Of a DNA stretch of 44,240 nucleotides, positions 34,196 through 44,026 are shown piece by piece. The DNA is from an uncultured Desulfobulbaceae bacterium. Lineage in GTDB: Bacteria; Desulfobacterota; Desulfobulbia; Desulfobulbales; Desulfocapsaceae. Positions within the stretch are counted from its first letter, which is position 1. Each line of letters starts with the position of its first letter. The DNA lies in contig CAISPV010000013.1 of NCBI GenBank assembly GCA_903887485.1, positions 1-44,240 on the forward strand. The letters run 5' to 3'. Made by a program: the position numbers and the translations under genes. The notes beneath the pieces were generated by a model. The model saw nothing but the letters and a program-made list of their open reading frames with translations, had not been told where the DNA came from and did no database searches.

Positions 34196-35793
34196 GCTAC
34201 ACGGACCTCCCCTGGATAATCCAGCACCGGGAAGACCGGTGTACCCTCTGCGGACGATGCACGGCTGTCTGTCCGAAAGAAGCAATCTATCTGGCCTACC
34301 GGCGGCAGAGGATGCCGAAGCTTGACGTCCTCAAAAAGGCACGCGGCAATGAATACCGCACCTTTGTCGGCATCCGTCAGAAGACCAACATGGCCAATGC
34401 CTGTATCGGCTGCTCCATGTGTACCATGGTCTGTCCTAACGAGGCGATCATGCCGGTGCCCAATACCAATGAGCACCGCACCCTCTTCTTCCACAACCAG
34501 AAGGGGCAGCCCCAGACCCGCGGCGGCCGGAGAAATGTCAGTGGTCCGAATCTGCTCGACCGGATCATGTTTGACCGCATCTCCATGCTCACCGATCCGG
34601 CCCTTGATGCCGGACGCCATGAATTCAATCTGACCACTACACTCGGTCGGACACTTCCTCCGGAGGAATTCCTCAAACGCCAGAGCGAAGGCGGCTGGAT
34701 TCCCCCGACCCGCGAGATCTTCCCCTTTGTCATCGGCTCCATGTCCTTCGGCGCCCTCTCCCCCAACATGTGGTTGGGTCTGCTCCAAGGCGTGGCCTAT
34801 TGCAACGAGGTGTTAGGGATTCCGGTGGTCATGTGTACCGGTGAAGGCGGCTGTCCGCCATGGGTCTTGAAAAGCCCCTATCTCAAATACATCGTTCTCC
34901 AAATCGCATCCGGCTATTTCGGCTGGGACGAGATCATCCGCGCCATCCCCGAGATGCAGTGCGACCCGGCGGCCATCGAGATCAAGTACGGTCAAGGCGC
35001 AAAACCAGGAGACGGCGGACTGCTCATGTGGTTCAAGGTTTCCAAGCTGATCGCCCGGCTGCGCGGGGTACCTGAGGGTGTTGACCTGCCTTCGCCACCT
35101 GTGCACCAGACCCTCTACTCGATTGAAGAGAGCGTCATGAAGATGATCCAGACCATGTCCACCGCCTTTGGCCACAAGGTCCCGGTCTATCCCAAGATCT
35201 CAGCCTCCACGTCAGCCAAATCGGTGCTCAACAATCTGGTGCGTAACCCTTATGCCGGCGGTCTGCTGATTGATGGTATTGACGGCGGCACGGGAGCGGC
35301 CTACAATATTTCCATGGACGCCACCGGCCATCCCATCGCCTCCAACGTCCGCGAGTGTTATCTCGATCTGGTGGCCCAGGGCAAACAGAACGAGATCCCC
35401 ATCTTTGCGGCCGGCGGTATCGGCAAGAACGGCAATGTGACCCAGAACGGCATGGCCCTCATCATGCTTGGCGCCTCCGGCGTCCATATCGGCAAATATA
35501 TCATGCAGTCAGTTGCCGGTTGTCTTGGCAACGAGAAGAGCCGTTGCAACGTCTGCAACCTGGGTATTTGCCCCAAGGGCATCACCAGCCAGAACCCGAA
35601 ACTGTATCGCCGTCTCGACCCCGATCTGGTGGCCGAGCGAGTGGGCGAGGTGTTCATGTCCATTGCCACCGAGGCCAAAAAGATCATGGCACCTTTGGGC
35701 CGATCCCAGAGTCTGCCCGTGGGCATGTCCGACGCCTTGGGTATCAGCGACAAAGATGCTGCCGACCGGTTGGGGATTAGATACGTCTGCTAA
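34153..35793 (+). CDS. Glutamate synthase FMN domain protein with two 4Fe-4S clusters
   Basis: Central synthase subunit of 546 aa. An N-terminal ferredoxin part (Cys30-33-36-40 and Cys84-87-90-94, two CxxCxxCxxxCP motifs) precedes the FMN-binding TIM barrel (about 180-520; GSMSFGALSP, CTGEGG, IKYGQGAKPGDGG, IDGIDGGTGAA). A 3Fe-4S loop begins at Cys465 (CNVCNLGICPKG). It makes glutamate from 2-oxoglutarate and ammonia with electrons supplied by the next subunit. This matches the archaeal-type split GltB layout, with extra ferredoxin clusters. The ATG at 34153 has AAGGA upstream and lies inside the previous gene. Confidence 0.93.
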   Translation: MVSARSVSVGPSSLGYTDLPWIIQHREDRCTLCGRCTAVCPKEAIYLAYRRQRMPKLDVLKKARGNEYRTFVGIRQKTNMANACIGCSMCTMVCPNEAIMPVPNTNEHRTLFFHNQKGQPQTRGGRRNVSGPNLLDRIMFDRISMLTDPALDAGRHEFNLTTTLGRTLPPEEFLKRQSEGGWIPPTREIFPFVIGSMSFGALSPNMWLGLLQGVAYCNEVLGIPVVMCTGEGGCPPWVLKSPYLKYIVLQIASGYFGWDEIIRAIPEMQCDPAAIEIKYGQGAKPGDGGLLMWFKVSKLIARLRGVPEGVDLPSPPVHQTLYSIEESVMKMIQTMSTAFGHKVPVYPKISASTSAKSVLNNLVRNPYAGGLLIDGIDGGTGAAYNISMDATGHPIASNVRECYLDLVAQGKQNEIPIFAAGGIGKNGNVTQNGMALIMLGASGVHIGKYIMQSVAGCLGNEKSRCNVCNLGICPKGITSQNPKLYRRLDPDLVAERVGEVFMSIATEAKKIMAPLGRSQSLPVGMSDALGISDKDAADRLGIRYVC

Positions 35794-35877
35794 GGGAAGA
35801 AGGGCTGCGAGTGTTAAGTTTTAAAGAACAGTTTTCGCAATAATTTAAATCTTAAATCTGATTTTGAGGAGTTCTCT

Positions 35878-38244
35878 GTGAGCACGATTGTTGTAAAAGG
35901 TCTTGACGAAAATGGCCATCGTATCAGTTCCATGGATTTTGAGCATCTGGTACGGAATGCCGCGGACAAGACAAATCACCTCAGTCTGGAGACCTTTGGC
36001 CAGCATAATATCGGCATACGACTCCACCGCGCAGACGGTCTGACCATCGAGACCAAAGGCCCTGCCGGTCAACGTCTGGGTTGCATGGGTATGCCCGGCA
36101 CGTCCATCATCTGCCATGGATCGGCTTCAGATGACGTGGGCTACCTTAATATCGGTGCCGAGATCACTGTCCTTGGGGATGCAACCAACGGGGTGTGCAG
36201 CGCCATGGCCAACGGCAAGGTGTACATCCGCGGTTCTATCGGCGCCCGTGGTCTGACCATGACCAAATGGAACCCTGACTACCAACGCCCGGAACTGTGG
36301 GTCCTCGGGTCCACCGGTGACTCTTTTGCCGAGTTCAACTGCGGCGGCATCGCCGTGGTGTGCGGCGTTGATGCCAAGAATCCAGCTAATGTCCTGGGCT
36401 ATCGGCCCTGTGTCGGCATGGTTGGCGGCAGCATCTATTTCCGCGGCCCCATCGATGGCTCCTTCCCGAAAACCAGCGCCCGACTTGACCGGCCTTCGGA
36501 TGAGCAATGGCAGTGGCTCATGGAGGGAATGAGCAAATATCTGGAAAAGATTGGCCGCACCGACTTGCTGCCCACCCTTTCCGTTCGTGACGAATGGCAG
36601 ATGCTCCTGACCGTCACCCCGCAAGAACGGGCCCTGATGTTTTCCGGCCCCATGCCCATGGCCGAATTCCGCAACAAGTTCTGGAACAAGGCCTTCGGTG
36701 GCGGAGACCCGCTGCGTGACCTGGCGCCTGGCCTTGACCGCAGCCCCATTGAAGCGGTACCCACCGGCGATCTGCGCCGCAAAAAGCCCTTCTGGGCCAA
36801 CCGCGAGTCCGCCGCCCCCTGCACCTATTACTGCCCGGTCCACATCCCCACCGTCGATCGTCTGCGTCTCATCCGTGAAGGCAAGATCGACGAGGCCTAT
36901 GAGATGCTCCTGCGCTACACCCCGCTGCCGGCATCGGTCTGTGGGGCAGTGTGCCCGAACCTGTGTATGGAAAACTGTTCCCGATCAGGAGTTGATGAGT
37001 CCATTGACGTCCAGCTTCTTGGCCGTGCCGTTGCCAATGTACCTGCGCCAACTATGGCCGCACCCATCGGCAAAAAGGTGGCCATCATCGGTGGTGGTCC
37101 TGCAGGCATGAATACAGCCTGGCAGCTGGCTTTAGCCGGAGTTGAGGCCCATATCTTTGAACAGGACAAACAGATTGGCGGTAAACTGGCCCAGGTTATC
37201 CCCTGGGAGCGTCTTTCCAAAGCCGTGTGGGATCAGGAGATCAAACGTTTTCTCGATACCCCCAACATTCATGTCCACTTGAGTGTGGACATGAACAAGG
37301 AAAAATTCCTGGAACTGCAGAGTGATTTTGATTATGTGGTAGTGGCAGTCGGTACCCATGAGCCGCGCCGCATCCCCTTCCCCGGCAATGAACGGGTTAT
37401 TCCCGCCCTGCACTTCCTGAAAAATGCCAAAAGTGCCGCCCCTGACCAGGTAGGCAAGGAAGTAGTCATCATCGGCGCCGGCAATGTCGGTTGCGATGTT
37501 GCCTGTGAGGCCTACCGCCTTGGCGCCGAGAAGGTGACCCTGGTTGATATCCAGAAGCCACTGGCCTTCGGCAAGGAAAAAGAAGCGGCCGAGGCCTTGG
37601 GCGCGGTCTTCCGCTGGCCGGTCATGACCCGCGAAGTGACCGAACAGGGTCTGGTCATGGATACCTGTGAGTTGATACCGGCCCAGACGGTGATTATTTC
37701 CATCGGTGACGTGCCCTCACTGAAATTCCTGCCGGAAAATGTTGAGACCGTCACCGTCGGCGGCGCAGCCTGGATCAAGACGCAGGATTCGCACCTGACC
37801 ACCAACGCCAAGGTGCTGGCCGTCGGCGACGTCGAGAAACCGGGTCTGGCCACCAACGCTCTGGGGGCCGGCAAGACTGCCGCTGAATTCATCCTTGCCG
37901 ACTTTAAGGGTGTCCAGTGGAAGCCCTTTACCCAGCACCCCATCACCCAGCAGGCCCTGACCATCACCCATTATGTGCCGGATGAGCATATGCGCATCCA
38001 CACCGAGCAGGCCCAGGCCGAGAGCTGCCTTTCCTGCGCCTCCTGCCGAGACTGTCATCTCTGTGAGACCATCTGTCCCACCGGGGCCATCACCCGGCGC
38101 GAGATAGAATACGGTCATACCAATGGCTATGAATCAGGACTGGATGGCAGTTGGGAATACACCTCCGACAACAAGAAGTGTATTGCCTGCGGTTTCTGCG
38201 CCGACACCTGTCCCTGCGGCATCTGGATGCTACGAACCTTTTAG
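35878..38244 (+). CDS. GXGXG domain fused to GltD-like NAD(P) oxidoreductase with 4Fe-4S clusters
   Basis: Fusion protein of 788 aa. Residues 1-240 form the GXGXG (alpha/beta-helix) domain that closes GltB in other bacteria (IGARGLTMTKW, EFNCGGIAVVCG). Then comes a GltD-type oxidoreductase: Cys cluster from Cys355 (SVCGAVCPNLC), FAD motif GGGPAG at 405-410, NAD(P) motif GAGNVG at 533-538, and a C-terminal ferredoxin pair (CLSCASCRDCHLCETICP from 717, CIACGFCADTCPCG from 768). Start GTG at 35878, with GAGGAG about 8 nt upstream. Electrons from NAD(P)H flow via FAD and Fe-S to the FMN subunit. Ends before a strong terminator. Confidence 0.92.
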   Translation: MSTIVVKGLDENGHRISSMDFEHLVRNAADKTNHLSLETFGQHNIGIRLHRADGLTIETKGPAGQRLGCMGMPGTSIICHGSASDDVGYLNIGAEITVLGDATNGVCSAMANGKVYIRGSIGARGLTMTKWNPDYQRPELWVLGSTGDSFAEFNCGGIAVVCGVDAKNPANVLGYRPCVGMVGGSIYFRGPIDGSFPKTSARLDRPSDEQWQWLMEGMSKYLEKIGRTDLLPTLSVRDEWQMLLTVTPQERALMFSGPMPMAEFRNKFWNKAFGGGDPLRDLAPGLDRSPIEAVPTGDLRRKKPFWANRESAAPCTYYCPVHIPTVDRLRLIREGKIDEAYEMLLRYTPLPASVCGAVCPNLCMENCSRSGVDESIDVQLLGRAVANVPAPTMAAPIGKKVAIIGGGPAGMNTAWQLALAGVEAHIFEQDKQIGGKLAQVIPWERLSKAVWDQEIKRFLDTPNIHVHLSVDMNKEKFLELQSDFDYVVVAVGTHEPRRIPFPGNERVIPALHFLKNAKSAAPDQVGKEVVIIGAGNVGCDVACEAYRLGAEKVTLVDIQKPLAFGKEKEAAEALGAVFRWPVMTREVTEQGLVMDTCELIPAQTVIISIGDVPSLKFLPENVETVTVGGAAWIKTQDSHLTTNAKVLAVGDVEKPGLATNALGAGKTAAEFILADFKGVQWKPFTQHPITQQALTITHYVPDEHMRIHTEQAQAESCLSCASCRDCHLCETICPTGAITRREIEYGHTNGYESGLDGSWEYTSDNKKCIACGFCADTCPCGIWMLRTF

Positions 38245-38267
38245 TTCTTTATTACAGAGTAAACCCC

Positions 38268-38306
38268 AAAAGCCCTGCAGGAAAATATCCTGCAGGGCTT
38301 TTTTTA
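38268..38306 (+). terminator. Strong intrinsic terminator of the glt operon
   Basis: Perfect 11-bp stem AGCCCTGCAGG (38271-38281) with CCTGCAGGGCT (38289-38299), a 7-nt loop, A/T pairs at the base and a T-run of seven. It lies 24 bp after the last glt gene stop. Confidence 0.93.
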
Positions 38307-38486
38307 TTAGTGACACAGCTCTATGAGACTTGCCTCCGGGTCATCATATTTCCCTCGCATTCAACCTAAAAATAAATATATAATTCTACAACAAGCAACG
38401 CATGCCTTTTTCCTGATTTTTCAATCAAGATGGGGATGCAAAAGCGGGCAACATGGCAGCCCCACACTCACATGGAAATCCTCATC

Positions 38487-39482
38487 ATGATGAATTCATT
38501 CAGTAAAACTGAAATTTTCAAAATAGTTGCGCCATCGCTGCTGGCCATGTTGCTCTTTATCTTTACCCTATTTGGTATCGCCCTACCGGCTTCCCAGAAA
38601 AACCTGCTGCACCAGAAGCAGTTGATGCTGGTCGAGTTGGTGCACACCGTTTGCAGTACCTTGGAGCATTATGATGCCCTGATCAAGGAAGGAAAGATAT
38701 CTCTTGCCGAGGCCCAGGGTTTGGCAAAAGAACAGATCAGGACGTTGCATTACGGGCCGGCTCACAAAGACTATTACTGGATCAATGATCTACAGCCCAG
38801 GATGATCATGCATCCCTACCGTCCGGATCTGGAGCAGCAGGATTTGTCTACATTTTCCGATGCATCCGGCAAGCATCTCTTTACCGAGATTGTTCAGGTG
38901 GTCAAAAAGGATGGCGCCGGATTTGTCCCCTATATGTGGCAATTCAATGATGACCCGCAACATGTTGGCTCCAAACTTTCATACGTCAGACTATTTCAGC
39001 CATGGGGATGGGTCATCGGCACCGGGGTGTATCTGGATGATGTTCATGCCGAAATTGCCAAAATTTCTAAAAAGTTAATTTATATCTCCCTGGCAATTCT
39101 GTTTTTTATTGCCGGCATCTCGTTTTTTATCATTGATCAGCAAGTCAAGAATCTCAGACAACGACAGCTTGCCGAGACCGAGGTGGAGCGATATCGTCAG
39201 AATCTGGAAAAACTTGTCGAAGAGAGGACAGAGGAACTGCAGTTGGCCCAGTCAAAGATTAAAATACTCAATGGTTTTCTTCCCATCTGCTCAAATTGCA
39301 AAAAAATCCGAGATGACAAGGGGTACTGGAATCAGATTGAATCGTATATCAGAGACCACTCTGAGGCTGAATTCACCCATGGGATCTGCCCGGTCTGCGC
39401 GAAAGAACTGTATCCCGACTTAGATTTATCAAAATTATTTCCTGCGGAATCAACAGGGACAGAAGGGCAAAAAAATCCATGA
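38487..39482 (+). CDS. Cache-domain sensor protein with C-terminal Cys-ribbon tail
   Basis: Membrane sensor of about 331 aa: TM1 (about 9-31), a periplasmic single Cache domain (about 35-190; QKNLLHQKQLMLVELVHTV, HKDYYWINDLQPRMIMHPY, GAGFVPYMW, WGWVIGTGVYLDD), TM2 (about 195-215), a coiled coil (about 220-255), and a short C-terminal domain with CxxC pairs Cys268/271 and Cys301/304 (LPICSNCKKIRDDKGYWNQI). It has no kinase, GGDEF or methyl-accepting domain. The tail is often found on desulfobacterial signalling proteins; its output is unknown. The start is uncertain (38430, 38472 or 38487). Confidence 0.82.
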   Translation: MMNSFSKTEIFKIVAPSLLAMLLFIFTLFGIALPASQKNLLHQKQLMLVELVHTVCSTLEHYDALIKEGKISLAEAQGLAKEQIRTLHYGPAHKDYYWINDLQPRMIMHPYRPDLEQQDLSTFSDASGKHLFTEIVQVVKKDGAGFVPYMWQFNDDPQHVGSKLSYVRLFQPWGWVIGTGVYLDDVHAEIAKISKKLIYISLAILFFIAGISFFIIDQQVKNLRQRQLAETEVERYRQNLEKLVEERTEELQLAQSKIKILNGFLPICSNCKKIRDDKGYWNQIESYIRDHSEAEFTHGICPVCAKELYPDLDLSKLFPAESTGTEGQKNP

Positions 39483-39502
39483 CAACTGCATCGCCCCACA
39501 AA

Positions 39503-41080
39503 CTATTCTGGCGACAGGTGTATTTCAACCGCCTTGATCGCGTCCGCCGCAGAACTCGTGATGCCGCCGGTATAGCCTGAGCCTTCGCCTATCGGGTACA
39601 AATTTTTGGTATTTACTGATTCATATTTTTCATTGCGTTGAATCCGGACAGGAGAGGAAGTCCGTGTTTCCGCACCTAACAAGATCGCCTGACTGGAAAC
39701 AAATATGGGGACCTCTTCTTTCCATTTATGAAAGGCGGCCATCAGCTCCGAAACCACAAATTCGGGAAAGATCTCTCTCATATCAGCAGCAACGGCCCCC
39801 ATCTTATAGGAAATTTCATGCAAACCGGCAGTATTGCTCTCACCCAGAAAATGCAGAAGATTCTGGGCCGGAACTTCCCATCTCCCCCCGCCGGCGTTAA
39901 AAGCCTTGCGCTCAATATCTTTTTGGAACGCGATACCCGCCAAAGGGCTGGAAGACTGATAATCATCGACATGACAGCTCACCACCAGCGCCGCATTGGA
40001 AAAAGGTGATGACCGGTGCGAATAGCTCATGCCGTTGAGAACCAGCATCCCTTGCTCAGATGAGGCATTCACGACCTCCCCGCCAGGGCACATGCAGAAG
40101 GTATAAACTCCCCGCCGAATCTTTCGATTGGTATAATTCAAGGAATAGGTGGCAGCCCCCAGGCCGGGAAAGTTCGTATATTTGTCGCCATAGCGCATCA
40201 GATTAATGGTTTCGACAGGATGCTCAATCCTCACCCCCACCGAAATCGGTCGCTGCTCCATGGCAACACCTTTTTCATGCAGCATCGCCAAGGTGTCCCG
40301 CGCCGAATGGCCCAAGGCAATATAGATACTCGAAGAAAGATATTCCCTCTCCCCATTGATGGTGATACCGACGGCCTTCCCTTCCGCAATCAAGAGGTCT
40401 GTCATCTTTGCGCCATACAGGATCTCCCCGCCCCGCTCCAGAATATAATTCCGGATATTGCGGACGATGGCGCATAATACATCGGTGCCCAGATGAGGTT
40501 TGCTGATATACCCTATTTCTGCAGGCGCCCCGAATTTAATAAAGGTCTGCAACACCCGGTTGATAAAGCTCGTATTATTATCTCTCCGGGAAAAGAGTTT
40601 GCCGTCCGAGTAGGAACCGGCGCCCCCCTCACCAAACTGGATATTGGATTCAGGGTTGAGATCCCTCTCTTCTATAAACCGTTGCACATCAAGAGAGCGC
40701 TCTTCGATCTTTTTGCCTCGTTCAAAGATCAGCGGCTTAATCCCATACTCAAGAAATTCAAGGGCCGCAAACATGCCGGCAGGACCGAAACCGACGATGA
40801 TCGGTCTTTCCGGCATGGTTATTCTCTTTTTCTCTCCCCTGATTGGCTCTATGTATGCGGGGAAGTGCTGCCTATGTGCAAAGCTGTCAGGAACCGTAAC
40901 GACGAGTGAAATTTTGTAACAAAACTGTTCAATATTTTTCAGCTCAAGGGATTTACTGAGAATCTTGACGATGTCGACATCCCCTACGCCTATCCCCATC
41001 TGTTGCGAGGCGGCTTTGAGATACGCCTCAACCCCATCTTTTTCAATGGGAATTTGCAGATTGTTCACGATCAGATTCAA
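39503..41080 (-). CDS. NAD(P)/FAD-dependent dehydrogenase, COG2509 type
   Basis: Flavoprotein of 525 aa of the uncharacterised COG2509 family. A short N-terminal domain (about 1-85) typical of this family precedes the FAD motif GFGPAG at 97-102; further hallmarks are FGEGGAGSYSDGKL, IALGHSARD, FCMCPGGEV and the C-terminal GEGSGYTGGITSSAADA. It is chosen to start at a TTG at 41080, with GAGGG about 8 nt upstream and an in-frame stop just before it; the first ATG would remove the N-terminal domain. The physiological substrate is unknown. It is convergent with the Cache sensor gene (20-nt gap). Confidence 0.85.
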   Translation of the reverse strand: MNLIVNNLQIPIEKDGVEAYLKAASQQMGIGVGDVDIVKILSKSLELKNIEQFCYKISLVVTVPDSFAHRQHFPAYIEPIRGEKKRITMPERPIIVGFGPAGMFAALEFLEYGIKPLIFERGKKIEERSLDVQRFIEERDLNPESNIQFGEGGAGSYSDGKLFSRRDNNTSFINRVLQTFIKFGAPAEIGYISKPHLGTDVLCAIVRNIRNYILERGGEILYGAKMTDLLIAEGKAVGITINGEREYLSSSIYIALGHSARDTLAMLHEKGVAMEQRPISVGVRIEHPVETINLMRYGDKYTNFPGLGAATYSLNYTNRKIRRGVYTFCMCPGGEVVNASSEQGMLVLNGMSYSHRSSPFSNAALVVSCHVDDYQSSSPLAGIAFQKDIERKAFNAGGGRWEVPAQNLLHFLGESNTAGLHEISYKMGAVAADMREIFPEFVVSELMAAFHKWKEEVPIFVSSQAILLGAETRTSSPVRIQRNEKYESVNTKNLYPIGEGSGYTGGITSSAADAIKAVEIHLSPE

Positions 41081-41169
41081 AAGAAGGCCCTCATCTCTCT
41101 TATTTTCAGGGACTCAGGAAAAAGGGATATACCTGAATAGCATCTGGCTTGGGGACAGATTATTCCTCT

Positions 41170-41400
41170 TCATCTTTTCTTCATCAACAATGCCATTATT
41201 TTTAAGATTAACAGAATCCACGGGAATCCATGCAAGAAAAAGTCAAACCAGTCTAACGGCTTGATCAAGTTTCCCCGTATCAGCATTGATATCTTTTCAA
41301 CAATATGGGGCGGGGAAAATGGCGCAAGCCCAAGCGTTGCACACAATACGATAATCAGCCCCCAGTTTAATTGGTCCACTACCGATAATATACTTTTCAT
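41170..41400 (-). CDS. Small two-helix membrane protein
   Basis: The protein has 76 aa and two hydrophobic segments (about 12-29 and 55-72) around a short polar loop, ending in KKR. Layout (WGLIIVLCATLGLAPFSPPHIVEKISMLIRG, then WFDFFLHGFPWILLI in pieces) resembles a widely distributed short inner-membrane protein often listed near transporters as 'RND transporter', without a demonstrated function. The ATG at 41400 has GAGGATGAAGAA upstream. Lies 90 bp upstream of the FAD gene, on the same strand. Confidence 0.72.
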   Translation of the reverse strand: MKSILSVVDQLNWGLIIVLCATLGLAPFSPPHIVEKISMLIRGNLIKPLDWFDFFLHGFPWILLILKIMALLMKKR

Positions 41401-41495
41401 CGTTCTTCATCCTCACAACCGAGATAACCGGCTTGCCCTGCTGTTGACTGCTCTTCACCCTGTCCTCTCAATGTCTCCGGGCTACACTCTAACTC

Positions 41496-42197
41496 TTAAC
41501 CCGAGGGAACATCAATCAGAATAAAGTCAGAGGAATCTTGAGCCTTAATGATCAGTAACTCATCCATATCGATCCGAGCCTGATCCTTGACACTTAGATC
41601 CTGGCCATTAACCACGATATGACCATCGGTCAGGTAGATGAAAATCCGGCGGTCAGCAAGGGCCTGGTGAATGACTTCCTTCCCGGCCTCCAGATTGCAG
41701 CGATAAATGGTGGCATCCGTATGAAAGGTGACTGTCCCGGAGACACCCTGGCCAGACGCCACAGGGAAGAGGCGGTTCTGCCAATCACCGACTGCATACG
41801 TCTTCTGGTCATATGTTGGTACCAGACATTTTTTATCGGGAAAAATCCAGATCTGGTAGAAATGGACAGGCTTCTCAGCGAGGTTGAATTCAGAATGGGT
41901 CAAGCCGGTGCCCGCCGACATGCGCTGCACATCACCCGCCTTGATCACGGCCTTGTTCCCCATGCTGTCTTCGTGGGTCATCTCACCATCAAGAACGATG
42001 GTCACAATCTCCATTTCCTCGTGCGGGTGGGTGGGGAAACCCGTCCCCGATGCAACGATGTCATCATTAAACACCCGCAAGGATCCAAACTGGATGTTGT
42101 GCGGATCAAAATAGCTGGAGAAGGAGAAAAGCCAGTATGTCTGCAGCCACCCCAAATCAGAAAAATGACGCCGGTCGGCCTTGATTATTTCGATCAT
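41496..42197 (-). CDS. Pirin family protein
   Basis: Bicupin iron protein of 233 aa, the YhhW/pirin group; several bacterial members are quercetin 2,3-dioxygenases, and others act on transcription or metabolism. The metal ligands match human pirin: His57, His59 (THPHEEME), His101 and Glu103 (GTGLTHSE). The second cupin lacks ligands, as usual. ATG at 42197 begins the frame; the upstream region contains GGAGATGGATG. Single-gene unit between the small membrane protein and the ELWxxDGT gene; no neighbour hints at its substrate. The gap 42198-42442 holds no gene. Confidence 0.92.
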   Translation of the reverse strand: MIEIIKADRRHFSDLGWLQTYWLFSFSSYFDPHNIQFGSLRVFNDDIVASGTGFPTHPHEEMEIVTIVLDGEMTHEDSMGNKAVIKAGDVQRMSAGTGLTHSEFNLAEKPVHFYQIWIFPDKKCLVPTYDQKTYAVGDWQNRLFPVASGQGVSGTVTFHTDATIYRCNLEAGKEVIHQALADRRIFIYLTDGHIVVNGQDLSVKDQARIDMDELLIIKAQDSSDFILIDVPSG

Positions 42198-42442
42198 CCA
42201 TCTCCTCCGTTTTCGCGTTTATTTTATGCCAATCAAAGACAGCATTATTGCCAGAAGTACGCCGGAAGGCCAAGAGACTTCTCTGTTTTCCCGTTGACAA
42301 AACTTATCATGAAGTCTCCATCTTCAGCACGCAGCTGAAAACAAGAGCGGCCAACTGATCAGCCAGGAGGAAGACTTCCCAACAGGAGGGACAAAACCCT
42401 GCAGGGAAGTGGTAAAAAGAGAGGCCCCGAGGTGTTACTTTA

Positions 42443-43897
42443 TCACTTGTGGGGGTGGGTGATACCGGGCAAAAACATTGGCCAGTAAAACTTATACTGC
42501 AACTCGCCATACCGGAACAGGGCATCGCCAGCCCCTTCCGGCGCACTACTATTATACGTGGCCCCGAAGAACAGAGCATCGTTCATAACAAGAAATTCAC
42601 TCGGCCAACTGGAATCACTACCAGGGACAATATCCTTAACTAGCGTCGCGTTACCGACGGTACCGTTCGTTTTCCATAGTTCCGTCCCGTTGGTCACGTT
42701 TTCGGCACTGAAATAGACTTCTCCCTGAAAAGCGATAAAATAGCCCGGCCAACTGCTGCCTGATCCAGGATTAATGTCTTTCACCATAACCGCACCATCG
42801 GTATCGTCACTTCTCCACAGTTCCGATCCGTGGGTCCCATCATCTGCAGTAAAGTAGAGGATCCCATTCACATCCGTGAGACCATAAGGCTCAAAATTGA
42901 GATCCGTGCCGGGATGGATGTCTTTTACCAGCGTTGCGTTGCCAGGAGTGCCGTCGCTCTTCCATAATTCCCGGCCGTGTGTATCATCCTGGGCACGAAA
43001 AAACAGGGTTCCGTTAACCACGGTGAAATAACAGGGATAACTTGATCCCGAACCGTTAATCACATACGGGGTCTCATTGACATTCTTCACCAGGGTTGTG
43101 CCGACTTCCGTCCCGTCACTGCGCCACAATTCATAGCCGTTGGTTCCCTCATTACCCTGGAAATAAAAGTAGCCATTCAAGATCACAGGGGTTTGAGTGC
43201 TATCGACTGCGACCCCGCCAGATATATCGGGCCAGATATCCTTGACCATCGTGGTCCCTCCCTCCGTACCGTTGCTCTTCCACCACTCATCGCCATGAAT
43301 CGCGTCATTGGCGACAAAGAAGAGCGTATCGTTCATAACAAAAAGGTATTCGGGCCGCCCCCCATTGTTTCCCGGCACAAGCTGAATATCTTTCACCATG
43401 ACCGTATTCGCGGCAGTACCGTCTGTTTTCCACAAAGCCGGACCATTGCTAACTGTATCAGTGCCGCCAAAAAATACCGTGCTGCCGATAGACGCCAGAT
43501 GGCACGAGTAATCACTCACCCCATCACTGGAGCCGGGATAAAGATCCTTGACCATTGTAGTTCCTGCACCCGTACCGTTACTCTTCCAGAGCTCCCAGCC
43601 ACTGGCCGTTTCATAGGCACAGAAATAGAGGGTACCGCCGACATCAAGCAGCCCTTGAGGTACCGATTTATCAGTCCCGGTAGTAAATTTTTTAACCACC
43701 GTCGTGCCACTGCGGGTACCGTCGCTCTTCCACAAGGCGCTGCCGTTCAAACTGTCATAAGCGGAGAAAAAGAAAACGCCGTTCATCTCGGTCAGATAAC
43801 GGGGTGAAACCTCCTTTACCCGACTCACCACCAACTCTGCCTGCACTAAAGACGGCCACCAGATCAACAATAAAATCAGAGGAATAACTTTTTTCAT
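42443..43897 (-). CDS. Secreted ELWxxDGT-repeat protein
   Basis: Exported protein of 484 aa with an N-terminal signal peptide (KKVIPLILLLIWWPSLVQA). About eight repeats of 45-50 residues follow, each with a core like ELWKSDGT or ELWKTNGT and a following GTTLVKDI-type strand, the pattern of the ELWxxDGT family (predicted propeller or solenoid, usually extracellular). The last repeats keep the pattern and the protein then ends in a short non-repeated tail without a sorting signal or anchor. The repeats at the DNA level are similar enough to allow slippage. Function unknown; adhesion or polysaccharide binding are possible. Confidence 0.85.
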   Translation of the reverse strand: MKKVIPLILLLIWWPSLVQAELVVSRVKEVSPRYLTEMNGVFFFSAYDSLNGSALWKSDGTRSGTTVVKKFTTGTDKSVPQGLLDVGGTLYFCAYETASGWELWKSNGTGAGTTMVKDLYPGSSDGVSDYSCHLASIGSTVFFGGTDTVSNGPALWKTDGTAANTVMVKDIQLVPGNNGGRPEYLFVMNDTLFFVANDAIHGDEWWKSNGTEGGTTMVKDIWPDISGGVAVDSTQTPVILNGYFYFQGNEGTNGYELWRSDGTEVGTTLVKNVNETPYVINGSGSSYPCYFTVVNGTLFFRAQDDTHGRELWKSDGTPGNATLVKDIHPGTDLNFEPYGLTDVNGILYFTADDGTHGSELWRSDDTDGAVMVKDINPGSGSSWPGYFIAFQGEVYFSAENVTNGTELWKTNGTVGNATLVKDIVPGSDSSWPSEFLVMNDALFFGATYNSSAPEGAGDALFRYGELQYKFYWPMFLPGITHPHK

Positions 43898-44026
43898 AGC
43901 ATGCTCCTTGGTAAAAAGAGAAAAATGAAATTAGACCTTCCTGTATGAGAACCGTAACCTTCCTTCGCTGTCTTACAGCAGATTTGATTTTTTTCTGTTT
44001 ATGTCCAGATATTTCTTTTTATGATC

